Below are positions 14,268 to 23,607 of a stretch of 64,000 nt of DNA, one piece after another. How positions within the stretch are numbered: the stretch's first letter is position 1; each line of letters opens with the position of its first letter. Source of the DNA: JAGTVG01 sp963699805 (GTDB lineage: Bacteria; Bacteroidota; Bacteroidia; Cytophagales; Cyclobacteriaceae). The position numbers were made by a program, and so were the translations under genes. Under the pieces are notes generated by a model. The model was not told the DNA's origin. It searched no databases and saw only the letters and a program-made list of their open reading frames with translations. Where the stretch lies: assembly GCA_963699805.1 (NCBI GenBank), contig CAVOVH010000003.1, positions 1 to 64,000 on the forward strand. The letters run 5' to 3'.

Positions 14268-16655
14268 CTATAAGTTAAAAAAATTCCTGAACAACGATTT
14301 TCTTTTTCTCTTGTTATCGTAATATCCATACCCGTAACCATACCCATAGCCGTACTTCCTTCCATACCCGTAGGAATAGGAATATTTACTGAAATTGATG
14401 TCATTGAACAGGATCCCGAAATGTTTGATCTTACCCGAAGCATACATCTCTGAAACATGGTCGAGAGAGGATTTTATGGTCTTTCCCTGCCGGACCACCA
14501 GCAGGTTGAAATCGGTATATTTCAGCAATTCCATGGCATCCGCCACCACCCCGATGGGCGGGGTATCGATGATCACCACATCAAATTCTTTGTTGACTTT
14601 CTGTAGCAGGTCGATCATCTTTGGATTATTGAGCAGTTCTGAAGGATTGGGCGGCACATCCCCCCCGGCGATCACCTGCAGATATTCATTATCTGTCTTG
14701 GAGAAGATATCTTCATACTTACTGAATCCTGCCAGGTAATTACTCAGACCCGGCTGTTTGGTGGGAAGATCCAGGTATTTGGTCATGGTCGGCTTCCGCA
14801 TATCGGCTCCTAATAACAGGGTCTTTTTCTCTGACAGGGCATAGATCCAGGCCAGGTTGATGGAGCAGAAAGTCTTTCCTTCACTGCCGAAGGAGGAAGT
14901 GACCAGGAAGATCCGGGCCGTTTCATCGATGAAATATTTCAGGTTGGCCCGGATATGCCGGAAGGTCTCGGCAATCTGGGATTGGGGGACCTCTTTTACC
15001 ACCAGGTTGGTCTCATGATGACTGTGGCCAATGTTCCCTACCAGGGGGATGGATGTATGTCTAATCAGATCTTCCCGTGTCACGATCTTATCATTCATTG
15101 CATCGATCAGGAAAATCAAACCGATGGGAAATCCAAGCCCTATGATGAGGGCAAAAAGGAAATTTTTTTCCTTATCCGGGTAAACAGGTTCCCGGTTAAA
15201 ATATGGTTCTTCCACCACCTGGTAATCGGAGGTGGTGGAGGCCCGGGATATGCTGGCTTCCGTTTTCCGTTGTAATAGCAGGTTGAACAATTCCCGGTTA
15301 AGGCCATAGATGGAATTCATCCGGTCCAATTCTCGGTTTTCTTTGAGGAAGTCCTTGATGGATGCATAATAAAAATCCATTTTTTCCTGGACCTCGGACA
15401 ATTGCTGTTTATTAAAATCCCGTAAATTATTCAGGCTTTCAAATATATTTTTTTCCACGCGTTCCCGCATTTCATTTTCCCGGTTTACCAGCGGATTTTC
15501 CTGGTTGAATTCATTCATTTCAAGTTTTTCCTTTCTTTCGATACCTATATACTGCGCTACCAGGTCATCGAGCAAAGGGGCATCCAGACCAATCAGGTTG
15601 GGGGCGAAGATCCCTTCCTCACGGTCTTCCCGGATATACCGTTCCAGGTAATCATAATACCGGTTACTTAATTCAATGGCAGCCTGTCTTGATTCCAGTG
15701 CTTTGATCTGATCGAACACAAAGCTCCCTCCCTGGGTGAGCTGCTGATTTTCTATTTTAAAGTTATCTATGTTAGAGGCAAACCTTGACAATGAATCAGA
15801 TAACTGGAACATCTGCTGATCGATAAACCGGATGGTATTGGTGGCTCTTTGATTCTTTTCTTGCAGGCCTTTTTCGATAACCACCTGGATATACGCTTTC
15901 ATAAAATCCAGGTCCTTCTCCGGAAGGGGTCCCTGCATGCTCAGGTTGAGGATGGCTGAACCTTCCCGTTCCCAGTTGATATTGAGTTTCCCACGGTACT
16001 GGCCCGCCAGCGTGGGACGGGGAATGATCCTGAAAAAATAACCGATCCCGTTTTTTCCTCCCTTATAAGGACTGAACTTTTTTATGATCCGGAAACGCAG
16101 TCCATTGGGATCATACCAGGTATCGAATGCATATTGTTTATCCTTCAGTTTTTCATTCAGATTGGGATTCTCGGTGACCAGGTCAAAATGATTATCATCC
16201 AGCAGTTTGAGGAATATGGGCGTATTGTAAGGTATGTTCTTTGATACGGTGTCAATGTCCACCTCGAACCATGCGTTCTTATAGATCTCAGTAGTTTTTA
16301 ACTGTCCCTGGGCATAAAAGGATACATCGAAATCAAGGCGGTCGATGGTGGCATTCATCTTGTCAAAAGATTTCAGTAAGGGAATTTCCTGCCAGACCTC
16401 TATATTGGGGCTGAACAAGCTTTGCCTTTCAAGCACATACCCTGCATTCCCTGAATTCTCGTAAAACTTTTTGGTGATGATCTTGGCATAAGTCATATAC
16501 AATGGGGTCTCATACCGGTTGAAAAGGTAGGCAACCAACAGGGCAATGGACAGTGTGAAGAGGATCCAGGGCCACCGGCGGAGGATCTTGCCCAATGCTT
16601 TTTTGGTTTCCCCCAGATCATCTTTTTTCTCCCACGATAATTGTTCTTCCACCAT
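14268..16655 (-). CDS. wzc: Polysaccharide co-polymerase / tyrosine autokinase (Wzc-like)
   Basis: A 795-residue BY-kinase. An N-terminal membrane helix (about residues 30-50) is followed by the Wzz-type periplasmic region with long coiled coils, a second membrane helix (about 500-520, FLFALIIGLGFPIGLIFLI) and a cytoplasmic kinase domain. Walker A reads SSFGSEGKT, Walker A' GADMRKP and Walker B VVIIDTPP. The C-terminal tail is a striking run of Tyr-Gly pairs followed by a basic stretch; it is the expected autophosphorylation cluster. It controls chain length and export with Wza, whose stop TAG abuts this ATG without a gap. Confidence 0.93.
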   Translation of the reverse strand: MVEEQLSWEKKDDLGETKKALGKILRRWPWILFTLSIALLVAYLFNRYETPLYMTYAKIITKKFYENSGNAGYVLERQSLFSPNIEVWQEIPLLKSFDKMNATIDRLDFDVSFYAQGQLKTTEIYKNAWFEVDIDTVSKNIPYNTPIFLKLLDDNHFDLVTENPNLNEKLKDKQYAFDTWYDPNGLRFRIIKKFSPYKGGKNGIGYFFRIIPRPTLAGQYRGKLNINWEREGSAILNLSMQGPLPEKDLDFMKAYIQVVIEKGLQEKNQRATNTIRFIDQQMFQLSDSLSRFASNIDNFKIENQQLTQGGSFVFDQIKALESRQAAIELSNRYYDYLERYIREDREEGIFAPNLIGLDAPLLDDLVAQYIGIERKEKLEMNEFNQENPLVNRENEMRERVEKNIFESLNNLRDFNKQQLSEVQEKMDFYYASIKDFLKENRELDRMNSIYGLNRELFNLLLQRKTEASISRASTTSDYQVVEEPYFNREPVYPDKEKNFLFALIIGLGFPIGLIFLIDAMNDKIVTREDLIRHTSIPLVGNIGHSHHETNLVVKEVPQSQIAETFRHIRANLKYFIDETARIFLVTSSFGSEGKTFCSINLAWIYALSEKKTLLLGADMRKPTMTKYLDLPTKQPGLSNYLAGFSKYEDIFSKTDNEYLQVIAGGDVPPNPSELLNNPKMIDLLQKVNKEFDVVIIDTPPIGVVADAMELLKYTDFNLLVVRQGKTIKSSLDHVSEMYASGKIKHFGILFNDINFSKYSYSYGYGRKYGYGYGYGYGYYDNKRKRKSLFRNFFNL

Positions 16656-17600
16656 CTATTTTTTAAATGCTTCAACCAGTAAAAACAAGGAGATTGCAGC
16701 GGTCAGAAAAGCCAGTGCCGTACCTGCATCCGGGATGATGTATTTCCGCCAGAACCGTGCTTTCAAAGGCGGTACGATGATCATGTCATCAGGCTGCAGA
16801 TAATAATTCTTTGCCATCAATAATTCCTCATCCAAAGGATCTATGTAAATCACCTGTGACGTATCATCGATTGTTCGAATAATCTTGATATTTTTCCGGT
16901 CAGCAAATTCCGTGAGGTTCCCGGCCATCATGATGGCGTCAAAAATCGTATTTTTTGTCTCATAAATGGTAAATCTGGCTTCCGTATTCACCTCTCCCAT
17001 GATCGTAAAATGAAAATTAAGCATCTGGATCCGGACGATCGGCGTTTCAAAATATCCTGTAAGTTTTTCCTGGATCAGTTTTTCTGCTTCCGGGAGGGTC
17101 AGACCAGATAAGGTTATATAACCGATTTCAGGTAATCCGAGTTGCCCGTTCTCATCAATAATAAAACCTGTATTGAACCGGTCCAGCGTTATGGAGGGAA
17201 TCCCGCCCTCACTCCGGATATTTCCTACCCTTGATTGATTGCTTCTTCCAAAGATCTGCCCCCCTCTTCCTCCCTGGTTCGAATTGTATATAGGAAATTC
17301 CTGGTATTGAATGAGTGTTCTGATTTCCCCCAATTGTTCCTCATATCTTTTTACAAAATTGTATTCTTCTGGCGTTAAGGATCCGATCCTTAAGGAAATC
17401 ATATCGTTGGGCCTGAGACGATAAGGTTTATAATTCAGTGGATATTCCCGGATCACGCTGTCGGTTGGGTAATCACCTTTGTTACCCTGGGGTTTCTGCA
17501 GATAGAGGATCTTTTTATTCTGGACACAGGAGGCCAGGAGAAAGATCCCTAAAATGATTTGGAAAATGGATAAAGACGGTCGTAAATAATTTCCTTTCAA
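16656..17600 (-). CDS. wza: Polysaccharide export outer-membrane lipoprotein (Wza-like)
   Basis: A 314-residue polysaccharide export protein with a lipoprotein signal (hydrophobic stretch then LLASC near residue 25). It has a Poly_export domain (LRPNDMISLRIGSL at about 62-75) and one SLBB-type domain (FTIMGEVNTEARFTIYE). A C-terminal hydrophobic helix (about 293-310) precedes FKK. The start is TTG at 17600; no ATG fits the signal peptide. It is the first gene of a two-gene unit with wzc. The promoter region upstream (17601-17700) is AT-rich. Confidence 0.92.
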   Translation of the reverse strand: MKGNYLRPSLSIFQIILGIFLLASCVQNKKILYLQKPQGNKGDYPTDSVIREYPLNYKPYRLRPNDMISLRIGSLTPEEYNFVKRYEEQLGEIRTLIQYQEFPIYNSNQGGRGGQIFGRSNQSRVGNIRSEGGIPSITLDRFNTGFIIDENGQLGLPEIGYITLSGLTLPEAEKLIQEKLTGYFETPIVRIQMLNFHFTIMGEVNTEARFTIYETKNTIFDAIMMAGNLTEFADRKNIKIIRTIDDTSQVIYIDPLDEELLMAKNYYLQPDDMIIVPPLKARFWRKYIIPDAGTALAFLTAAISLFLLVEAFKK

Positions 17601-17700
17601 TGTTGTCTGGATCTAATGAAACCCCGATGTACCTGACAAAGATATAAGTAAAGAGTAATTGCACAAAATTTAATCATTAATAGTTATTGGGAGGGTAATT

Positions 17701-17753
17701 AACCCACCCCTACACCCCCTTCCTTCCGGTAGGCAGGCTCCCGGGAGGGGAAT
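17701..17753. repeat. R4 (ACCCACCCC) element, left part
   Basis: AACCCACCCCTACACCCC followed by CTTCCTTCCGGTAGGCAGG and the palindrome TCCCGGGAGGGGAA. It matches the left end of the full copy at 18223-18442. Confidence 0.75.
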
Positions 17754-17785
17754 TTTGATCTTCGGAACTGGGGCAGATTCCCATG

Positions 17786-17934
17786 AACAGTCGCTCGGGT
17801 TTTTGAGCCGAAGGGCAGGACTTCCCGAGTGACTGGCATTTGGATATGAATTCGATCATAATCTTTCGTTTTCATTAATCTCAATCACCCGGCAACTCCA
17901 TCCCGCTGACCACATAAGCCAAGCAATTGTTTTG
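17786..17934. repeat. R1 element, full-length copy
   Basis: Starts GAACAGTCGCTCGGG. First-hairpin arms lie at 17788-17799 and 17824-17835. The linker ATTTGGATATGAATTCGATC and second-hairpin arms CAATCACCCGG (17882-17892) and CCAAGCAATTG (17919-17929) complete it. Together with 11088 it defines the full element length of about 145 bases. Confidence 0.8.
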
Positions 17935-17948
17935 AATGATGTTTTTCA

Positions 17949-17981
17949 TCCTGACCCCAAATATATTCTGGGATCAGGATC
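17949..17981. repeat. Inverted repeat
   Basis: ATCCTGACCCCA and TGGGATCAGGAT around a 9-base loop, with one mismatch. It lacks a T-run. It lies in the 1 kb gene-free gap between wza and galE, which otherwise holds R1, R4 and CCCTGAGGG-type repeats (about 18130-18215). Confidence 0.5.
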
Positions 17982-18222
17982 TGAATGGATTTTTTGGTTT
18001 CTATTATTCAATCTGGCAAAGATTAAATGGTATAGTAGGGACTCATCCAGACCCTTCGCAGGAGCTCAGGGTGAAAAACGGAGCCGGTGAAGGATCATAA
18101 CATGTTTTGAAATCGAACGCTGAAACATTTCTCCCCCTCAGGGTCACTCGCGAGAGAACCCTGAGGTTTGGTTATCCGGTATTCATCAGGATCATTTTCA
18201 AGTGACCCTGAGGGGGACAGTG

Positions 18223-18442
18223 ACCCACCCCTACACCCCCTTCCTTCCGGTAGGCAGGCTCCCGGGAGGGGAATATCCCGTTTCTTACGTGCATTCCGAT
18301 CGAAAAAAAATAATCTCTTGAAATGAAGTTGTTCTTCCTTTGAATCATTTATTATCCCGGAGTCCGGCATTCCCCTCCCTGGAGGGGAGCCTGTCTGCCG
18401 ACAGGCAGGTGCGTTGGATCAGGAGATGGCAAGGGGTGGGTT
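18223..18442. repeat. R4 MITE-like element, full copy
   Basis: About 220 bases with inverted ends (ACCCACCCCT at the left, AGGGGTGGGT at the right) and subterminal inverted blocks (GGCAGGCTCCCGGGAGGGGAAT versus ATTCCCCTCCCTGGAGGGGA). The middle is AT-rich and holds no frame of note. Confidence 0.75.
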
Positions 18443-18622
18443 TCCATGGGAGCCAACTATTGGATCTCGGTTTTCATCTTAAACAATTAAAGTTACCATA
18501 TTCTGTGATCGCGGGAAAAAGTCAATTGGTTTTGAATATATCAGATTGACAATTCCTATTAAAAAAATAATTCTCATTTAAATCCATATTCGCTAACATT
18601 GTATCCACAAACCGAATCAAGA

Positions 18623-19654
18623 ATGAAAATACTCATCACCGGCGGCACCGGGTACATCGGCTCGCATTACATCATCGAACAGATCCGGAATACGGACTGG
18701 GACATTGTTTCCATCGATAATTATCTCAATTCTTCGCCAAAAACCATCGACCGCATCGAAAAGATCACGGGCCGGAAAGTGCGGAATTACGAGATCGACT
18801 TGCGGGACAAACGGGCCACCTTGAAATTCTTTGAAGACCACGCGCATATTCAGGGCATCGTCCATTTTGCCGCCCTGAAATCCGTTCCGGATTCGGTGGA
18901 TGCTCCTCTCCTCTATTATGACAATAATATCAATGGTCTGCTGAACATCCTGACTGCCGTGGAACAATTCCAGATCCCCTATTTCATCTTTTCCTCTTCT
19001 TCCAGTGTTTATGGGAATGTGGAAAAACTTCCCGTGGATGAAAAGACCCCCATGGGCCATGCAGAATCACCCTATGCCCATACCAAACAGATCGGGGAAG
19101 GCATTATCGAACATTTCTATCATAAAAATCAAAATCTGAAAGGGATCGCATTGAGGTATTTTAACCCGGTTGGGGCCGATGAGACCGGATTGAATGGAGA
19201 GGATCCCATTAACCGTCCTACCAACCTGGTGCCTGTCATCACCCAGGTCGCCTCCGGGATCCTGCCCCAATTGACCATCTATGGGGATGACTGGAAAACC
19301 CGCGACGGGACCTGTGTCCGGGATTATATCCATGTTTCCGATATCGCAGATGCGCATATCCGGGCGTTGGAATTCCTGATGGCCGGAAAGTCCGGTAATA
19401 ATTATGAAATTTTCAACCTGGGTACAGGCAATGGGGTTTCCGTATTGGAAGCCGTGAATGCGTTTGAAAAAACCACCGGGAAAAAATTGAATTATACGCT
19501 TGGGTCGAGACGGCCAGGGGATACGGAAGCAGTTTACAGTGATAACCGGTATACGGAAAGCAAATTAGGCTGGAAACCAAAGAGAGAGATTGAGGAGATG
19601 ATGCGGTCCGCCTGGAAATGGCAACAGCATCTGAATGTGGAGACGGGTAAATGA
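18623..19654 (+). CDS. galE: UDP-glucose 4-epimerase
   Basis: An extended SDR enzyme of about 343 residues interconverting UDP-Glc and UDP-Gal (or the N-acetyl forms). The NAD-binding motif is TGGTGYIGSH at the N-terminus; the catalytic serine lies in FSSSSSVYG and the YxxxK pair in SPYAHTKQIGE. RYFNPVGAD and the C-terminal RRPGDTEAVYSD are typical. I use the ATG at 18623, from which the enzyme starts with the Rossmann strand MKILITGG, rather than the one at 18599. It opens the plus-strand half of the polysaccharide locus. The stop lies in a short octamer tract. Confidence 0.93.
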   Translation: MKILITGGTGYIGSHYIIEQIRNTDWDIVSIDNYLNSSPKTIDRIEKITGRKVRNYEIDLRDKRATLKFFEDHAHIQGIVHFAALKSVPDSVDAPLLYYDNNINGLLNILTAVEQFQIPYFIFSSSSSVYGNVEKLPVDEKTPMGHAESPYAHTKQIGEGIIEHFYHKNQNLKGIALRYFNPVGADETGLNGEDPINRPTNLVPVITQVASGILPQLTIYGDDWKTRDGTCVRDYIHVSDIADAHIRALEFLMAGKSGNNYEIFNLGTGNGVSVLEAVNAFEKTTGKKLNYTLGSRRPGDTEAVYSDNRYTESKLGWKPKREIEEMMRSAWKWQQHLNVETGK

Positions 19655-19735
19655 GGAGATGGGGATATGTGGAGACGGGGAGACGGGGAGATGGGGATAT
19701 GTGGATACGGGGAGACGGGGAGACGGGGTGGTGAA
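19640..19735. repeat. Octamer tract (GGGGAGAC/GTGGATAC)
   Basis: About eleven purine-rich octamers (GTGGAGAC, GGGGAGAC, GGGGATAT, GTGGATAC) span the last codons of galE and the gap to the next gene, and create a spurious N-terminal extension for that gene. Confidence 0.75.
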
Positions 19736-19816
19736 AGAGTAAAAATTAGTTCGGTGAAAGATTTAAGTTTTAAGCGCAGGTTCCGGAAAAGTCCGGGAGA
19801 TGGGTTCGGCTTGGAA

Positions 19817-20872
19817 ATGGCAGAAAAATCTGAATATATCGAATTATTAGGAAGGGAACTTTTTACTTATCTTCCGGGAAACCGGTTTGAAAATACCCGC
19901 GTTGTAATAACGGGAGCAGCCGGTTCGATTGGAAGCCATCTGGTAAACTCCTTACTGGAAAAGACAAACTCCCATCTGATCCTGATCGATCAAAACGAAT
20001 ACGCCCTTTATCAATTACTTTTTCAGATTTCAGAATACCGTCCCCGCATCCAGATCCTACTTGCCGATATTCAGAACCGGAAAATGATGCAATTTTGTTT
20101 CCAGGAATATCGGCCCCAGATGGTCATCCATACCGCTGCCTACAAACAAGTGCCCATGCTGGAAACCTGGCCGGCTGCTGCGGTGGTGAATAATATCAGA
20201 AATACTCAACTTGTTTATGAGCTGGCTGTTGAATCCGGGGTGGAAAAATTTATTTTTATTTCGACCGATAAGGTTTTTTCGTGTTCGAACGTTCTTGGGA
20301 AAACTAAAAAGATTGCGGAATATATTATTTGCTCTAATAAAAACACCATACATTCCACCATTTTACGGTTCGGGAATGTGTTGTATTCAAGCGGATCTGC
20401 CAGTGAGCTTTTCCGGAATCAGATACGTGGGAATAAAAAATTAACGATCACCGATCCGGATTCGACCCGGTATTTTATCGCACCGGAAGAAGCCAGTGAT
20501 TTTATTCTTTTTGCCATGAATCAGGTACCCTCCGCTTCCATTTATTATTTGTTCCAGGATGAACAGATCAGGATCCTTGCGCTTGCTCAAAGGATGTATC
20601 GTAGGTTTCATCAGGCAGAACCTGAGGCTGAATGGTGGGAAAAGATCAATCCCAGACCAGGTGATATTTTATCAGAATTTGATCTTAAAAGTTTAAATGA
20701 TGTCAGCATCAAGTCAGATCCTATGATCCGGAAAATAACAGATCTTCATGTAGAAGTCGATCGACCGGCATTTCAAAATGAATTACTGACGCTATACCAG
20801 CTGGCAGAAACCTCATGTTCACCTGAAGAAATTAAAGATGGAATCAACCGGTTGATTTCACTCATTGGCTAA
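19817..20872 (+). CDS. Soluble CapD/FlaA1-like nucleotide-sugar epimerase/dehydratase
   Basis: The SDR-type catalytic domain of the polysaccharide biosynthesis family (4,6-dehydratase/5-epimerase on UDP-GlcNAc). Landmarks: LLGRELF, the NAD motif TGAAGSIGSH, DQNEYALYQ, HTAAYKQVPMLE, FISTDKVF, and CSNVLGKTKKIAE where FlaA1-type enzymes have NVMGxxKR. The four-helix membrane domain of full CapD proteins is absent. The frame extends upstream to 19667, but that part is octamer sequence. I take the ATG at 19817 as start (351 aa); a GTG at 19739 is possible. It lies 5 bases before the sugar transferase gene. Confidence 0.82.
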   Translation: MAEKSEYIELLGRELFTYLPGNRFENTRVVITGAAGSIGSHLVNSLLEKTNSHLILIDQNEYALYQLLFQISEYRPRIQILLADIQNRKMMQFCFQEYRPQMVIHTAAYKQVPMLETWPAAAVVNNIRNTQLVYELAVESGVEKFIFISTDKVFSCSNVLGKTKKIAEYIICSNKNTIHSTILRFGNVLYSSGSASELFRNQIRGNKKLTITDPDSTRYFIAPEEASDFILFAMNQVPSASIYYLFQDEQIRILALAQRMYRRFHQAEPEAEWWEKINPRPGDILSEFDLKSLNDVSIKSDPMIRKITDLHVEVDRPAFQNELLTLYQLAETSCSPEEIKDGINRLISLIG

Positions 20873-20877
20873 AGAAA

Positions 20878-21483
20878 ATGCCGGGAATTATCCAGTTCAT
20901 ATTGACGTTTATTCTAATGATCCTGCTTTCACCTGTATTCCTGATCATTTCCCTGGGATTGTGGATTCAGGGAAGTGTATTGTTCACCCAGCAGCGGATC
21001 GGCAAGGGGAATCAACCGTTTACCCTGTATAAGTTCAGAACGATGTTTCCCATTGAACATGAAATAAAATCCGCTGAGCCTCATGGGACCACTCGTATCA
21101 CCCCTTTTGGAAAAATATTGAGAAGATTTTCTCTGGACGAATTACCCCAGCTATGGAACATTCTTCAAGGCGACATGAATATGGTTGGACCCAGGCCACT
21201 GCCCACCGAATATCTTTCCAGGATGGATGAAACGATCCGAAGCCGTCACATGGTTAAACCCGGGATCACCGGCTGGGCCCAGGTGAGCGGAAGGAATGCA
21301 CTTTCCTGGGATGAAAAATTTGAAATGGATTGCTGGTATGTGGAAAATCGATCCTTTCTTCTTGATTTCAAAATCCTTCTGTTAACCCTTCCCATGATTT
21401 TCAATAAAAAAGGGATCGATCGGGATGAGTTTCAGACCATGGAGGAATATAAGGGAGCTGGAAGCTCAAAGCCGGAAGCCTGA
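20878..21483 (+). CDS. Initiating sugar-phosphate transferase (bacterial sugar transferase family)
   Basis: A 201-residue polyprenyl-phosphate sugar-1-phosphate transferase of the short PglC-like form. It has one N-terminal membrane re-entrant helix (ILTFILMILLSPVFLIISLGLW), then VLFTQQRIGKGNQPFTLYKFRTM, RRFSLDELPQLWNILQGDMNMVGPRPLP and the C-terminal GITGWAQVSGRN. It would load the first sugar, probably the product of the preceding CapD-like enzyme, onto the lipid carrier. The last ~12 residues (KGAGSSKPEA) come from a heptamer tract. Confidence 0.92.
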   Translation: MPGIIQFILTFILMILLSPVFLIISLGLWIQGSVLFTQQRIGKGNQPFTLYKFRTMFPIEHEIKSAEPHGTTRITPFGKILRRFSLDELPQLWNILQGDMNMVGPRPLPTEYLSRMDETIRSRHMVKPGITGWAQVSGRNALSWDEKFEMDCWYVENRSFLLDFKILLLTLPMIFNKKGIDRDEFQTMEEYKGAGSSKPEA

Positions 21484-21615
21484 AGGAGCTGGAAGCTGGA
21501 AGCTCGAAGCTGGAAGGAGGAAGGTTAAGGGAGCTGGAAGCTCGAAGCTCGAGGCTGGAAGCCGGAAGGTTAAAGGAGCTGGAAGCTGGAAGCTCGAAGC
21601 TGGAAGGAGCAGGAA
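21455..21615. repeat. Heptamer tract (GAAGCTG/GAAGCTC)
   Basis: About twenty 7-base GAAGCTN units with GGAAGGA spacers, starting inside the 3' end of the sugar transferase gene. The block GGAGCTGGAAGCT ... GCTGGAAGGA recurs at roughly 60-base steps. The rest of the gap to 21962 holds no gene. Confidence 0.75.
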
Positions 21616-21962
21616 GATGTGGAAGGAATTTGAAATCCGAAGATATGAGTTAGAAGCCTGTCTGTTCGGGTAGATTGTCAACATTTTGTGTTGACTTCGC
21701 TCAGGCAATAAAACTTGCTTAAGTTTTCAATGTCGGGTACAGTATCACGCATCATTGATTTGCAATAAACGATCTGCGATATTTGAATGGCGATTTATTT
21801 GTTCAAAGCTGCAAGTTAAAAGTCGGTCTGTCAACAAAGTAGGTTCGGAGGATGGTCAATGAATCATAATACTTCCAGCTTCGAGCTTCGAGCATTGAGC
21901 AGTTTTGTTTCTTTTTCTCCATTTTTTTCGTAAATTATAAGACACATCAAACTTTTAAAATC

Positions 21963-22181
21963 ATGTCGAATTCAAGTATTTATAAAGTCATTGAAATCGT
22001 TGGTACTTCGGAAGTATCCTGGGAAGATGCGGCCAAAGGTGCCATTGAAAAAGCAGCCAAATCACTAAAAGACCTGCGGATCGCAGAGGTGATCTCACAG
22101 GATCTGAAGCTCGAAAACGATAAGGTGGTTGCCTACCGGACCAAACTGAGTCTTTCCTTCAAGATCAAGGATTTTGGATAA
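21963..22181 (+). CDS. Dodecin family flavin-binding protein
   Basis: A 72-residue dodecin: YKVIEIVGTSEVSWEDAAKGAI at residues 7-28 with the aromatic residue that stacks on flavin, and the closing strands VVAYRTKLSLSFKI. Dodecins form a hollow dodecamer storing flavin (or CoA) in the cytoplasm. It stands alone between polysaccharide genes and has no obvious link to them. Confidence 0.93.
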   Translation: MSNSSIYKVIEIVGTSEVSWEDAAKGAIEKAAKSLKDLRIAEVISQDLKLENDKVVAYRTKLSLSFKIKDFG

Positions 22182-22240
22182 AACTTAGACATCCAAATCA
22201 AAATATTTATAATTTTTCTTAAAAAAATACACAAAATACT

Positions 22241-22270
22241 GGTTTTGTCTTTTTAAATCTTTTATATTTG
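22241..22270 (+). promoter_or_regulatory. Putative Bacteroidota-type promoter
   Basis: A TTTTG followed, after 15 bases, by TATATTTG (22263-22270), an exact match to the TAnnTTTG -7 consensus of Bacteroidota housekeeping promoters. The spacing is shorter than the usual 17-21. The start codon of the dehydrogenase gene follows 22 bases downstream. Confidence 0.45.
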
Positions 22271-22291
22271 GTGCGATAATTTTTACGCGCA

Positions 22292-23584
22292 ATGATCATT
22301 GAACAACTCAGAAAAAAGGAAAAACCAATCGGCGTTTTGGGGCTGGGGTATGTAGGATTACCCCTGGCGCTCGAAATGGCCAGAAAATACAGGGTCATCG
22401 GATTCGATATCAAACCGGAACGGATTGATCTTCTGAATAAAAAAATTGATCCCAGCCGGGAGCTGGAGCCGGAAGCTTTCGATGGATGCGACATCACCTT
22501 TACCGCCAATGTGGAAGATCTGAAAGAGGCTGTATTTTTCATTGTCGCAGTCCCCACCCCAATCGACAACCACAATAAACCGGATATCACAGCGCTGCTC
22601 AAAGCCTGTGAGACGGTGGGACATGTAATTAAAAAAGGCGATTATGTCGTTTTTGAATCCACCGTATATCCCGGCTGCACCGAGGAGGATTGTGTCCCGG
22701 TGATGGAAGAAAAAAGCGGATTAAAATTCGTTATGGATTTCAAGGTAGGTTATTCTCCGGAAAGGATCAACCCGGGCGATACTGTACACACCTTTACAAA
22801 AATCACCAAGGTGGTATCCGGTTGTGACGCTGAATCATTGGAGGTGATTTCGGAAATCTATGGAAGTGTGGTGGAGGCAGGAGTATATAATGCTACTTCC
22901 ATCAAAGTGGCTGAGGCTGCAAAGATCATCGAAAATACCCAACGCGACATCAACATCGCATTGATGAATGAACTTTCGCTCATTTTCCGACGCTTGAATA
23001 TCAATACTTTTGAGGTACTTGAGGCCGCCCGGACCAAGTGGAATTTCCTGCCCTTCACACCAGGACTGGTAGGAGGCCATTGCATCGGCGTGGACCCCTA
23101 TTACCTGGCCTGGAAATCGGATGAACTGGGTCATTATCCCAAGGTGATCCTTTCAGGAAGGGATATCAATGATGGAATGGGTAAAAGAATCGCCCGTGAG
23201 GTGATCCAGCACCTGATCAGCATGGACCTGGTGATCAGCAAATCCAGGGTATTGATCCTGGGGGTTACCTTCAAGGAAAATGTGAGCGATGTCCGGAATT
23301 CCAAAGTAGCTGATATATATAATGAACTACGCACCTACCTGGTGAATGTGGATGTGGTGGATCCCCTGGCGGATCCGGCGGAAGTCAAGCATGAATATGG
23401 ATTCGACCTGATCCCGGAACCCGGAAGGAATTATCATGCCATCATCCTGGCCGTCAGTCATGATGAATACCTGGGGATGGAGGAAAAGGATTTTAAAGCA
23501 TTGGCCAATGGCCTTACCCTGTTTTATGATGTGAAGGGGGTGAAGAAACGAAAGATCAGTCAGTTGAAGTATATGAGTTTGTGA
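22292..23584 (+). CDS. tviB: UDP-N-acetyl-hexosamine 6-dehydrogenase (TviB/WbpO-like)
   Basis: A 430-residue nucleotide-sugar dehydrogenase oxidising UDP-GlcNAc or UDP-GalNAc to the uronic acid with two NAD. The Rossmann motif is VLGLGYVGLPLA (about residues 18-29). VAVPTPID, YPGCTEE, YSPERINPGD and the catalytic region PGLVGGHCIGVDPYYL with its cysteine follow, and LGVTFKENVSDVRNSK marks the C-terminal domain. The sequence is closer to the TviB/WbpO subgroup than to WecC or Ugd as I judge it, but the substrate is not proven. It ends the plus-strand polysaccharide genes. Confidence 0.9.
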   Translation: MIIEQLRKKEKPIGVLGLGYVGLPLALEMARKYRVIGFDIKPERIDLLNKKIDPSRELEPEAFDGCDITFTANVEDLKEAVFFIVAVPTPIDNHNKPDITALLKACETVGHVIKKGDYVVFESTVYPGCTEEDCVPVMEEKSGLKFVMDFKVGYSPERINPGDTVHTFTKITKVVSGCDAESLEVISEIYGSVVEAGVYNATSIKVAEAAKIIENTQRDINIALMNELSLIFRRLNINTFEVLEAARTKWNFLPFTPGLVGGHCIGVDPYYLAWKSDELGHYPKVILSGRDINDGMGKRIAREVIQHLISMDLVISKSRVLILGVTFKENVSDVRNSKVADIYNELRTYLVNVDVVDPLADPAEVKHEYGFDLIPEPGRNYHAIILAVSHDEYLGMEEKDFKALANGLTLFYDVKGVKKRKISQLKYMSL

Positions 23585-23607
23585 TACCGGAATAAATCCT
23601 GGATTTA

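Noticed and set aside
16493..16803. Plus-strand frames opposite wzc and wza
   Set aside because: They are antisense shadows of strongly supported minus-strand genes.
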